Shown: piece after piece, positions 1 through 5,726 of the stretch
Numbering within the stretch: the stretch's first letter is position 1
Layout: every line of letters starts with the position of its first letter
Made by a program: the position numbers and the translations under genes
Notes under the pieces: model-generated
The model's database searches: none
What the model saw: only the letters and a program-made list of their open reading frames with translations
What the model was told of the DNA's origin: nothing
Assembly: GCA_964598695.1 (NCBI GenBank)
Contig: CAZRDB010000216.1
Coordinates: forward strand, 1 to 7,880
From: CAZRDB01 sp964598695
GTDB taxonomy: Bacteria > Armatimonadota > Zipacnadia > UBA1398
Direction of reading: 5' to 3'
Length of the DNA stretch: 7,880 nucleotides

Positions 1-528
1 GGCGACGCACCCCCCGAGCACCCGGACGTCCTGGAGTCGGCCCCCCTCGATCCGCGTCGGCTCCGCGGCCCCCACGAACCGCCTGGCAAGCGCGAGCCGT
101 GGCTTGTCGACATCGGGCGAGCACTTGCGGCAGAACGGGCTCTCATCGAGCGTCACGCGCAGCTCCGGGATCGCGTCGACGGCGCGGCGGCAGGCGGGGA
201 TCTCCGTCTCGACGAGGGTCGCCTCGTCCCGGCCGTAGACGGTCCGCTCGCCACAGGCGGGGCAGACGTACTCGGCCCGCTCGGGGGGAGCGGCGACCTC
301 GTAGCACATGGCCCCGACCGCCGAGAGGTCGGCGGGCGGCTCCGCGGCGGCCAGCTCCTCGAGCTGCCGCGCGATGCGCTCGCGCTGGCCGGTGTCGGCT
401 AGCGCGTCGTCGGAGGCGCCGCCGGGCCCGGCCTGCGGCTCGCCGCCGGCGCGCGCGCGGGCGCACCCGAGGAGGAAGAGCACAAGCGCCGGCACGACGA
501 GGAGTGCGAGGGTTGCGAGGGTGCTCAC
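1..528 (-). CDS. Membrane-anchored cysteine-module (zinc-ribbon-like) protein, 3' end cut by window edge
   Basis: I do not recognise this as a named family. The frame is open from a GTG at 528 to position 1 (176 codons, no stop), so the C-terminus lies outside the window. Residues 3-21 are hydrophobic and end in LLGC (Cys22), followed by basic residues (ARAR). This is either a membrane anchor or a loose lipobox. After a Gly/Ala-rich linker comes one cysteine module with MCY (Cys75), CPACG (Cys89, Cys92), CRR (Cys113) and FCRKC (Cys133, Cys136). The same layout recurs in the two genes upstream. CPxC paired with a distant CxxC suggests a zinc-ribbon fold, which is inference. The start overlaps the TGA of the preceding gene in a 4-nt GTGA, indicating translational coupling. 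A GAAAGGG lies about 11 nt before the GTG. Beyond residue 163 the match to the paralogues weakens. Confidence 0.8.
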   Translation of the reverse strand, partial: MSTLATLALLVVPALVLFLLGCARARAGGEPQAGPGGASDDALADTGQRERIARQLEELAAAEPPADLSAVGAMCYEVAAPPERAEYVCPACGERTVYGRDEATLVETEIPACRRAVDAIPELRVTLDESPFCRKCSPDVDKPRLALARRFVGAAEPTRIEGGRLQDVRVLGGCVA

Positions 529-1334
529 GGTGCGCGGTACCCTTTCGGCAGCTCGACCCCGAGCAGTTCCTGGAGTCGGGCGAGGTGGTGCTTGAGCGGC
601 GTCGTGCCGCCATAGGCTCCGGCGTGGACGAGGGAGCCCTGGAGGAACTCGGTGAGGATCAGTAGGTCCTGGCTCGAGACGGCCCGCGTCTGCCGGGGCC
701 GTGCCTCCCCCTCGAAGCAGACGAGCAGGTCGCACTGGGCCTCGCCCCCGCGCGGGTAGCAGTGGGCGCACATCCCGCGCTCGGCGAGCTGGACGGCGAG
801 CCGCGGGATCTCGGCAACCTGGCGCCGGAGGGTGGGCAGGATCCAGGCGGCGAATGCCGCGCGGCTGTCGGTCAGGACGGTGCGCTCTCCGCAGACAGGG
901 CAGACGTACTCCGCGCGTTCGGGCGGACAGGCGGGGGCGTAGCAGAGGGCCGTCGCATCGACGGGCGTCGTGGGCTCGGGCTCGCTCGCGGCGAGGTGCA
1001 CGAGCTGCTCGCGTAGGGCGGAGCGCTGGGCCGAGGCGTTCGTGGGGGGCTGGGGGGGAGTGGCCGCGACCTGGGGCTCCGGTGCGGTGGTGCGGGGTCC
1101 CCGCCGGAGCAGCCGCCGGGCGAGCGTGATCGGAAGGATGACGAGGCATGCGAGCGCGTAGTAGAGGATGTCGAAGAGGAGAGCGGCGGTGCTGCCGATG
1201 CAGCCCTCCTGGCGCTCGGACGCCCCGCCCGCCTGCCGCGCCGCGCGGTCGCGGTGCATCGCGTAGACCACGTAGGGTGCGAGAAGCACCACGGCCGTGA
1301 CCCACGCCCAGACGAATGCGCCCCAGTCACTCAT
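525..1334 (-). CDS. Two-helix membrane protein with one divergent cysteine module
   Basis: Unrecognised family, 269 residues. Two hydrophobic segments lie near residues 6-25 and 47-71, separated by a basic loop and followed by ARRLLRR. The positive-inside rule then places both the loop and the C-terminal part on an ambiguous side. A Pro/Ala-rich linker (about 82-103) leads to the cysteine module: CY (Cys131), CPVCG (Cys145, Cys148) and CAHC (Cys189, Cys192). The cysteine found in the CRR motif of the other copies is Leu169 here, and the DESxFC lead-in is lost, so this is the most divergent copy. The end of the module (about 217-262) has the same SxDLxxLxEFLxGS stretch and terminal ELLGV helix as the neighbouring gene. 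The ATG at 1334 is supported by GAGGAG 7 nt upstream. It follows the previous gene by 37 nt and overlaps the next by 4 nt. Confidence 0.85.
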   Translation of the reverse strand: MSDWGAFVWAWVTAVVLLAPYVVYAMHRDRAARQAGGASERQEGCIGSTAALLFDILYYALACLVILPITLARRLLRRGPRTTAPEPQVAATPPQPPTNASAQRSALREQLVHLAASEPEPTTPVDATALCYAPACPPERAEYVCPVCGERTVLTDSRAAFAAWILPTLRRQVAEIPRLAVQLAERGMCAHCYPRGGEAQCDLLVCFEGEARPRQTRAVSSQDLLILTEFLQGSLVHAGAYGGTTPLKHHLARLQELLGVELPKGYRAP

Positions 1335-1371
1335 CGCGCCGCTCCTCGCTTCCCCATCCCCCGCGACGGCC

Positions 1372-2499
1372 CTACGGGCCTGGGCACCCGATCAGCTCTC
1401 GGATCCGGTCGATCCGGTCGCGGAGCGGCAGCTCTGCGTCGTTGGCGGTGACGTGGCGGGCGCTCCCCTCCAGGAACTCGACGATCAGGGCGAGATCGTC
1501 GCGAGAGATGCCGCGCACGCGAACGGGCTCCTCGCCCTCGATCTCCACGACCAGGGCGAGTTCGGGGGCGTCGGTCGTCGGGCCGCACGAGGGGCAGAAC
1601 TCGCTCTCGTCGAGCCGGACGTCGAATGCCGCCAGCGCGCCGATCGTCCTGCGGCAGACCGGCAGCTCGTAGAGGATCTGGAAGGCCTTGTCGGCGGCGT
1701 AGGTGGTGTGGAGGCCGCACTCGGGGCAGACGAACTCGGCGCGATCGGGCAGGGCGACGGGGCTGTAGCACATCGCGCCGATCTGGTTGAGATCGGCCGG
1801 CGGGTCGGTCTCGGCGAGGGCGCGGAGCTGGTCGGTCAGCTCGGGCCGGGTGAGCGGCACGTCGAGGTCGAGCAGCTCCGCGATCCGGTGTGCGTGGGCA
1901 CTGAGGGCCGTTTCGGCGTCGACCTCGTCGCGGTGGCGATCGCTGCCGGCGAGGAACTCATCGATCAGGCGCAGGTCCTCACTCGCGATGCCCTCGATGC
2001 GAGCGGGCTCCTGTGCCCCCGGGTACGAGACGACGAGGGCGAGCGCCGGCTGGGTCACATGGGGCGAGCACTTGCGGCAGAACTGGCTCTCGTCGAGCGC
2101 GAGGCGCACCTCGGGGTTGCGCAGCTCGAGGGTCCCCTGGAGCGCGCGGCGGCACGTCGGCAGCTCCCACTCGATCAGCGCCGCCCGGTCGTGACCGTAG
2201 AGGGTTCGCTCGCCGCAGACGGGGCAGACGTACTCGGCGCGCTCGGGCGGCGCGGCGACGTCGTAGCACATGGCGCCGATCGGCTGCAGGTCGGTGGGAG
2301 GGTTGCTGACCGCGAGGGCCTCGAGCCGCTCACGGAGCAGGCGCTTGGCGTCGGTCTCGCGCGGGCGGGAGAGGTCTTGCCCGCACTCGCCGCGATGCGG
2401 CTCGGCCTCGGGCTTGGCCCGGGCGAAGGCGCAGCCCACCCACAGGAGCAGGGCCGCCACGAGCCCGCTGGCGAAGAGCAGGTTCCAGAGCGTGACCAT
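1372..2499 (-). CDS. Membrane-anchored protein with two tandem cysteine (zinc-ribbon-like) modules
   Basis: Unrecognised family, 375 residues. A single hydrophobic segment (about 4-24, ending VGC at Cys23) is followed by FARAK, so the bulk is probably cytoplasmic if the segment is a simple anchor. Two repeats follow. Module A (about 52-214) has Cys78 (MCY), Cys92/Cys95 (CPVCG), Cys117 (CRR) and Cys141/Cys144 (FCRKC). Module B (about 219-371) has Cys244, Cys258/Cys261, Cys282 and Cys302/Cys305 in the same order. Both modules share a leading amphipathic helix, PxDLxxIGAMCY, DRAE or ERAE before CPxCG, LDESxFC, a strand-like LALVV segment, and DLxLIxEFLxGS. This looks like an internal duplication. 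The frame stays open upstream to an ATG at 3012 inside lnt, but an AGGAGGT 9 nt before the ATG at 2499 and the hydrophobic N-terminus fix the start. It lies 131 nt after lnt. Confidence 0.87.
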   Translation of the reverse strand: MVTLWNLLFASGLVAALLLWVGCAFARAKPEAEPHRGECGQDLSRPRETDAKRLLRERLEALAVSNPPTDLQPIGAMCYDVAAPPERAEYVCPVCGERTLYGHDRAALIEWELPTCRRALQGTLELRNPEVRLALDESQFCRKCSPHVTQPALALVVSYPGAQEPARIEGIASEDLRLIDEFLAGSDRHRDEVDAETALSAHAHRIAELLDLDVPLTRPELTDQLRALAETDPPADLNQIGAMCYSPVALPDRAEFVCPECGLHTTYAADKAFQILYELPVCRRTIGALAAFDVRLDESEFCPSCGPTTDAPELALVVEIEGEEPVRVRGISRDDLALIVEFLEGSARHVTANDAELPLRDRIDRIRELIGCPGP

Positions 2500-2508
2500 C
2501 TCGACAGC

Positions 2509-2515
2509 ACCTCCT
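2509..2515 (-). promoter_or_regulatory. Strong Shine-Dalgarno that fixes the start of the two-module gene
   Basis: The minus strand reads AGGAGGT here, a near-perfect anti-16S match, with a 9-nt spacer to the ATG at 2499. This rules out the much longer open frame that continues upstream across the intergenic gap into lnt. Confidence 0.85.
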
Positions 2516-2630
2516 GCGCCGTAAGAGGGAGAAGCCGGAGGAGAGGTTCCATCGGATGCGGCGGGGGCCTCCTTGGCGGGGCCGGTCGCCCGGCAGGCGT
2601 GCGCCCCGGCGGGCGGGTTGCGACGGGCCC

Positions 2631-4226
2631 CTACGAGGGCTCGTTGGGCGCGCGGGCGGGCCGCCGCCGCACGAGCAGTCCCAGCACCGTGAGGAGCGAG
2701 GGGACCAGGACGACCGAGTCGCCGAGGGCGTGGTAGAGGCTGCGGGGCGGGTGGAACCAGGCCTCGGTGACGACGGCGCGGGCCTCGTCGATGCCCACCT
2801 GCGAGAGCCAGCGGCCGCGAGAGTCGATCACGCCCGAGTAGGCCGTCGTCGCGCTGCGGAGCACGGTGACGCGGTTCTCGACCGCGCGGACCTGGGCGGC
2901 CCGGCCGTGGAGCTTCGCCTCCTGCACGTTCTGGAACCAGCCGTCGTTGGTGTGGATGGCGACGGCCTCGCCACCGGTGCGGAGCGATCGGCGGACATCG
3001 AAGCCGTAGCACGTCTCGAAGCAGATCTCCTGAGTGAACCGGATCACGCCGGCGTCGAAGGTGACGACCTCGGCGCCGGGTGTGACATCGTAGGGGCGGA
3101 CAGGGAAGTGCTTGTAGATCCCCTGGAGCTGCTGTCGGAAGGGGAGGTACTCGCCGAAGCCGACGAGGTGGCGCTTGCGGTACTTGCCCTCGAGCTTGCC
3201 CTCGGGGCTGAACAGCCCGAGGCCGTTGAAGTGGTCGGCCTCACGGGCCGGGGCGCCCGGGTAGCGTGGGAGGTCCTCGGGGAAGCCGGCCGCGAGCCAT
3301 GCCCCGCGCTCGGCGGTGAGGGGGGCGAGGGCCTTCGCGGCCCAGGGGAGGCGGTCGAGGTTCGTACCGAGGGCCGACTCGGGGAGGAGGATCAGCTCGG
3401 CGCCGTCGGCGTTGGCGGCATCGAGCAGCCGGCCATAGGTCTCGACCTCCTCGAGCAGCGTCGATTGTCGCGCGCCGGCCTCGTAGAACTGGGGCAGCTC
3501 GCCGGCGGGCTGGGCGATGGCCACCCAGTGCGGCGTGCCCCACTCGGGCCGTGCGAGCCAGCAGGCGCCGTAGAGGGCGCTCAGCCCCCAGGCGGCAGCG
3601 GGGAGGAGCAGGGGGCGCCAGCGGCCGGGGCCGCGCGCGGCGAGCGCCTCCCCCAGGCCGGCGGCCCAGAGGGCGATCAGCCAGGTCAGCAGCAGGACGC
3701 CGCCCAGGTCGGCCGTCTGCAGGAGGACGGGGGTCGCGTGGAGGGCGTAGCCGAAGTCGTCGAGGGTGTGGGCGATGGCCCAGGCGCGGTGGCGGATCGC
3801 CTCGCCGAGGACCCAGGCGCAGGCCCAGACGACGGGCCGCAGCGTGTGGGAGACGCGGCGGCTGGCGCACCAGCCCAGCTCGCACGTGAAGGCGGGGAAC
3901 AGGGCGACGACGAGCGCGAGGGGGAGCCAGGGGATGACGCCGAGGCCGGTGCGGAGGAAGTCGAGGCCCTGGGCGTTGTAGGCGGCGCCGAACAGGTAGG
4001 CGCACCAGAATGCGCGGCGGGGTGTGGTGCAGCGGGCCAGCGCGTACCACAGGCCGGCGGGGGCGAGCCAGATCAGCCAGGGCCGGTCGATCGGGGCCAG
4101 CGCCCACATCGAGACGACGCCCGAGGCGAGCGAGAGGGCGAGGAGACCGAGGAGCGCGCCGCGCCGAGGGCGAGGGGCCTCCTCGGGGGTGGGCGTCGTC
4201 TGCTGCTCGCTCTCGGCCACACTCAC
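2631..4226 (-). CDS. lnt: Apolipoprotein N-acyltransferase (Lnt)
   Basis: Lnt transfers an acyl chain from phospholipid to the N-terminal diacylglyceryl-cysteine of apolipoproteins at the outer face of the inner membrane, the last step of lipoprotein maturation. The 531-residue protein has an N-terminal set of hydrophobic helices (roughly 23-222), a carbon-nitrogen hydrolase domain (about 233-490) and a final helix (about 498-519), which is the usual Lnt plan and length. The catalytic triad is visible: Glu283 in LLPESALG, Lys351 in YRKRHLVGFGEY, and Cys402 in QEICFE. The spacings of 68 and 51 nearly equal those of E. coli Lnt (E267, K335, C387, from memory). The start given is a GTG. The AGAGGT at 4230-4235 is only 3 nt from it but 9 nt from the in-frame GTG at 4220, which may be the true start. 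The gene is first in line before the three cysteine-module genes. Confidence 0.95.
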   Translation of the reverse strand: MSVAESEQQTTPTPEEAPRPRRGALLGLLALSLASGVVSMWALAPIDRPWLIWLAPAGLWYALARCTTPRRAFWCAYLFGAAYNAQGLDFLRTGLGVIPWLPLALVVALFPAFTCELGWCASRRVSHTLRPVVWACAWVLGEAIRHRAWAIAHTLDDFGYALHATPVLLQTADLGGVLLLTWLIALWAAGLGEALAARGPGRWRPLLLPAAAWGLSALYGACWLARPEWGTPHWVAIAQPAGELPQFYEAGARQSTLLEEVETYGRLLDAANADGAELILLPESALGTNLDRLPWAAKALAPLTAERGAWLAAGFPEDLPRYPGAPAREADHFNGLGLFSPEGKLEGKYRKRHLVGFGEYLPFRQQLQGIYKHFPVRPYDVTPGAEVVTFDAGVIRFTQEICFETCYGFDVRRSLRTGGEAVAIHTNDGWFQNVQEAKLHGRAAQVRAVENRVTVLRSATTAYSGVIDSRGRWLSQVGIDEARAVVTEAWFHPPRSLYHALGDSVVLVPSLLTVLGLLVRRRPARAPNEPS

Positions 4227-4260
4227 GCCACCTCTCGCGGATCCAAGCCGGTCGCCGGTC

Positions 4261-4290
4261 AGCTTACCGCACGGCGCGCGGGGGCGTCAC
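4261..4290 (-). promoter_or_regulatory. Candidate lnt promoter
   Basis: On the minus strand GTGACG (4290-4285) and TAAGCT (4266-4261) are separated by 18 nt and would start transcription about 30 nt before the lnt start. The match to the sigma-70 -35/-10 consensus is partial, and promoters of this organism are unknown, so this is a weak prediction resting on position and spacing. Confidence 0.25.
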
Positions 4291-4321
4291 GGCCCCTGCG
4301 CGAGGGCGCGCGACGCCTCGG

Positions 4322-4350
4322 TGGCGAGACGTAGGGGAACGCGCTAGAAT
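4322..4350 (+). promoter_or_regulatory. Candidate ferredoxin promoter
   Basis: TGGCGA (4322-4327) and TAGAAT (4345-4350) are separated by exactly 17 nt. TAGAAT differs from the sigma-70 -10 consensus at one base, and it stands out in a GC-rich background. Transcription would start near 4357, giving a leader of about 50 nt that holds the two hairpins at 4366-4394. Confidence 0.45.
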
Positions 4351-4365
4351 GCGGAAGAGAGTCAG

Positions 4366-4394
4366 ACCGCCCCCGGCGGTTCACACCTAGTGAA
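4366..4394 (+). promoter_or_regulatory. Two abutting perfect hairpins in the ferredoxin leader
   Basis: ACCGCC-CCC-GGCGGT (4366-4380) is a perfect 6-bp inverted repeat with a 3-nt loop. TTCAC-ACCTA-GTGAA (4380-4394) is a perfect 5-bp inverted repeat with a 5-nt loop, and it shares base 4380 with the first. The second ends at the purine-rich ribosome binding site (AAAGGGGA, 4393-4400), so folding or protein binding here could affect translation or transcription. The role is not known, and short inverted repeats also occur by chance in GC-rich DNA. Confidence 0.4.
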
Positions 4395-4406
4395 AGGGGA
4401 ACCCAC

Positions 4407-4580
4407 ATGCCCTACGTGATCGATGCCGGTGAGTGCACCTCCTGCGGCGCGTGCGCCGATGTCTGCCCCGCGGATGCCATCTCCCAGGGAGACTCCGCGT
4501 ACGTGATCGATCCTGAGAAGTGCACCGACTGCGGCGCCTGCGAAGGCGAGTGCCCGGTCAGCGCGATCGCCCAGGCGTAA
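4407..4580 (+). CDS. 2[4Fe-4S] ferredoxin (bacterial/clostridial type)
   Basis: This is a 57-residue low-potential electron carrier. Two CxxCxxCxxxCP motifs bind two [4Fe-4S] clusters: Cys10/13/16/20 followed by Pro21, and Cys39/42/45/49 followed by Pro50. The first three cysteines of one motif and the last of the other normally form each cluster in this family. The two halves are internally alike (YVID before each motif, AI after each), the classic duplicated ferredoxin plan, and the length is typical of the clostridial type. The many acidic residues also fit. The ATG at 4407 follows AAAGGGGA by about 6 nt. It is the only plus-strand gene, with its own promoter candidate upstream and a strong hairpin after its stop, so it appears monocistronic. 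Its partner enzyme is not in the window. Confidence 0.95.
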   Translation: MPYVIDAGECTSCGACADVCPADAISQGDSAYVIDPEKCTDCGACEGECPVSAIAQA

Positions 4581-4630
4581 GCTCCGCCGGTTCTCCGGCA
4601 TGCCGCCTCGGGGCTGATCCGATGCAACAG

Positions 4631-4672
4631 GTGGCGGGTAGGCCCGTGGGGCTTGCCCGCCACTTGCGTTTC
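4631..4672 (+). terminator. Probable intrinsic terminator of the ferredoxin gene
   Basis: Positions 4631-4645 pair with 4649-4663 over 15 bp around a GTG triloop, with no bulge. Two of the pairs (4639 with 4655, and 4641 with 4653) are G-U in a plus-strand RNA but would be A-C mismatches in a minus-strand RNA, so the structure belongs to the plus transcript. The tail TTGCGTTTC (4664-4672) is only moderately T-rich, common in high-GC genomes. It begins 50 nt after the ferredoxin stop. Confidence 0.7.
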
Positions 4673-4715
4673 GGGGGTCGAGGGGGAGCGGGGGGATCGG
4701 TGTTGAGTCCGCGCT

Positions 4716-4739
4716 CCGGCAGCCAACCCAGGCTTCCGG
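4716..4739 (-). terminator. Weak hairpin after the exonuclease-WYL gene
   Basis: Positions 4716-4724 pair with 4731-4739 over 9 bp with one mismatch (4720 with 4735) and a 6-nt loop. It starts 8 nt beyond the stop of the minus-strand gene ending at 4748. No T-run follows on the minus strand, so it may be a transcript-end stabiliser or a chance structure rather than a terminator. Confidence 0.3.
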
Positions 4740-4747
4740 GGACCTTC

Positions 4748-5563
4748 CTACGCGCCCGCCGGCTCCCACGTCGCAATCCGGTCGAAGCGGAAGGAGCGGC
4801 GCTCGCCGCCGGCGCGGTCGCAGCGGCCGATGAGGTAGGCCTGTCCGCGGTCGAGTTGGTAGTACTCGACGGCCACCGTGCGGCCGCTGACCTTGCCCTC
4901 GGCGTTGCGGTAGCTGAGCTGCACGGTCGCACCGGGCGGGCAGGCGCCGGAGAGGCCGGCGAGGTTGTGCGCGGCCTCGGCCCCGGCGATGTCGAGGGGC
5001 TCGAGGATGGGCGTCTCACCGAGCATCAGCTCGAACTCCCAGCCGCGGGAGGACTCCCCCTTGCCGAGCATGGCCCAGAGGACCTGGCCGGTCGCGAGGG
5101 CATCGCCCACGGAGCGGTGACGGTCGGTGGGGACGACGCCCAGGGCCTTGCTCACGGAGTCGAGGTTGCGGCTGCCGAGCTTGGGGAGGATCCGCTGGGC
5201 GAGCGCGCAGGTGTCGAAGCAGGGGACGCGCAGCTCGATCCCGTAGGCGTGGAAGTCGCGGAGCAGGAAGCCGGTGTCGAACGGCGCGTGGTGGAAGACG
5301 AGGGCGTCGCCGCCGACGAACTGCGCGAAGCGTGGCAGCACGAGGCGCGCGGGGTCGGCCTGGGCCACATCGGCATCGTAGATCCCGTTGACGGCCGAGG
5401 CCTCGGCCGGGATGGGGAACGGGGGCCGGAGGAACTCCTGGAAGGTCTCGGTGGGCTCCCCATTGACGAACCGGACGGCGCCTACCTCGATGATCTCATC
5501 CTGCCGGTTGTCGAGGCCCGTGGTCTCGATGTCGGCGGCGCAGTAGCAGACGGGCATGTCCAT
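4748..5563 (-). CDS. DEDDh 3'-5' exonuclease fused to a C-terminal WYL-type domain
   Basis: This 271-residue protein should be a cytoplasmic nuclease removing nucleotides from 3' ends by two-metal catalysis. The DnaQ/RNase T-type core (about 5-165) shows all three Exo motifs: DIETTGL (Asp11, Glu13), HAPFDTGFL (Asp96) and HRSVGDA (His149, Asp154), making it DEDDh. A helical linker (about 167-210) leads to about 60 residues of WYL pattern (VQLSYRN, R228, YYQLDRGQAYLIGRCD, RSFRFDRI; about 212-263). The namesake W is Ala242 but Y243 and L244 remain. WYL domains are known as ligand- or nucleic-acid-sensing modules of transcription regulators and of some CRISPR and helicase proteins. The ATG at 5563 is chosen for its GGGAGG at 9 nt. 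Another ATG lies two codons later, and the frame runs open to 5659 without homologous sequence. It stands alone, facing the ferredoxin terminator. The natural substrate is unknown. Confidence 0.9.
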   Translation of the reverse strand: MDMPVCYCAADIETTGLDNRQDEIIEVGAVRFVNGEPTETFQEFLRPPFPIPAEASAVNGIYDADVAQADPARLVLPRFAQFVGGDALVFHHAPFDTGFLLRDFHAYGIELRVPCFDTCALAQRILPKLGSRNLDSVSKALGVVPTDRHRSVGDALATGQVLWAMLGKGESSRGWEFELMLGETPILEPLDIAGAEAAHNLAGLSGACPPGATVQLSYRNAEGKVSGRTVAVEYYQLDRGQAYLIGRCDRAGGERRSFRFDRIATWEPAGA

Positions 5564-5572
5564 GCGGGCGTG

Positions 5573-5578
5573 CCTCCC
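5573..5578 (-). promoter_or_regulatory. Ribosome binding site fixing the exonuclease start
   Basis: The minus strand reads GGGAGG with a 9-nt spacer to the ATG at 5563. The in-frame ATGs at 5659 and 5626 would add low-complexity Arg/Pro-rich residues encoded by the GC-rich intergenic palindromes, so the start at 5563 is preferred. Confidence 0.7.
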
Positions 5579-5633
5579 TCGCCGCGCCAGGGTACCAGAA
5601 AGGGCCTCCGGGGGACACCGGGCCATGTGCCGG

Positions 5634-5714
5634 GGCCCTTCGGGCCTGCGGGGCCTCACCCCCCGGCCCTTCGGGCCACCCCCCTCTCCCTCGCAGGGCT
5701 CGGGACGAGGGGGG
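5634..5714. repeat. GC-rich palindromic cluster between the UROD-like and exonuclease genes
   Basis: The 13-mer GGCCCTTCGGGCC, a self-complementary hairpin with a TTC loop, occurs twice (5634-5646 and 5665-5677). It is followed by a run of C then TC (5679-5686) that pairs perfectly with GA plus a G run (5707-5714), enclosing a small hairpin CCCT-CGC-AGGG (5688-5698). The whole lies within the 163-nt gap, just past the UROD-like stop on the minus strand. It could end that transcript, or be a copy of a dispersed intergenic palindrome of the REP/MITE sort common in high-GC genomes. One window cannot tell these apart. Confidence 0.55.
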
Positions 5715-5726
5715 AGACCGTCCGGC

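Noticed and set aside
99..665. Open frames at 99-665 (plus) and 143-613 (minus) at the left end
   Set aside because: The minus-strand frame from the GTG at 528 to the edge carries the conserved cysteine module. These two are Arg-rich shadows.
2587..2615. GC-rich inverted repeat CGCCCG...CGGGCG just after the lnt stop
   Set aside because: It has only 6 bp with an 17-nt loop and no T-run on the minus strand, so it is not distinguishable from chance in such GC-rich DNA.
1297..2736. Long plus-strand open frame (479 codons) antisense to the cysteine-module genes
   Set aside because: It mirrors minus-strand genes with clear motifs and ribosome binding sites. Its Gly/Ala/Glu/Val/Arg/Leu-rich product has no recognisable domain, as expected of a GC-rich shadow frame.
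2500..3012. N-terminal extension of the two-module protein to an ATG at 3012
   Set aside because: It would overlap lnt by about 380 nt and add Arg/Pro-rich sequence. The AGGAGGT before 2499 and the hydrophobic N-terminus argue for the shorter form.
2556..4334. Long plus-strand open frame (592 codons) opposite lnt
   Set aside because: lnt on the other strand has its full catalytic triad and family length. The plus-strand product is low-complexity and extends into the ferredoxin promoter region.
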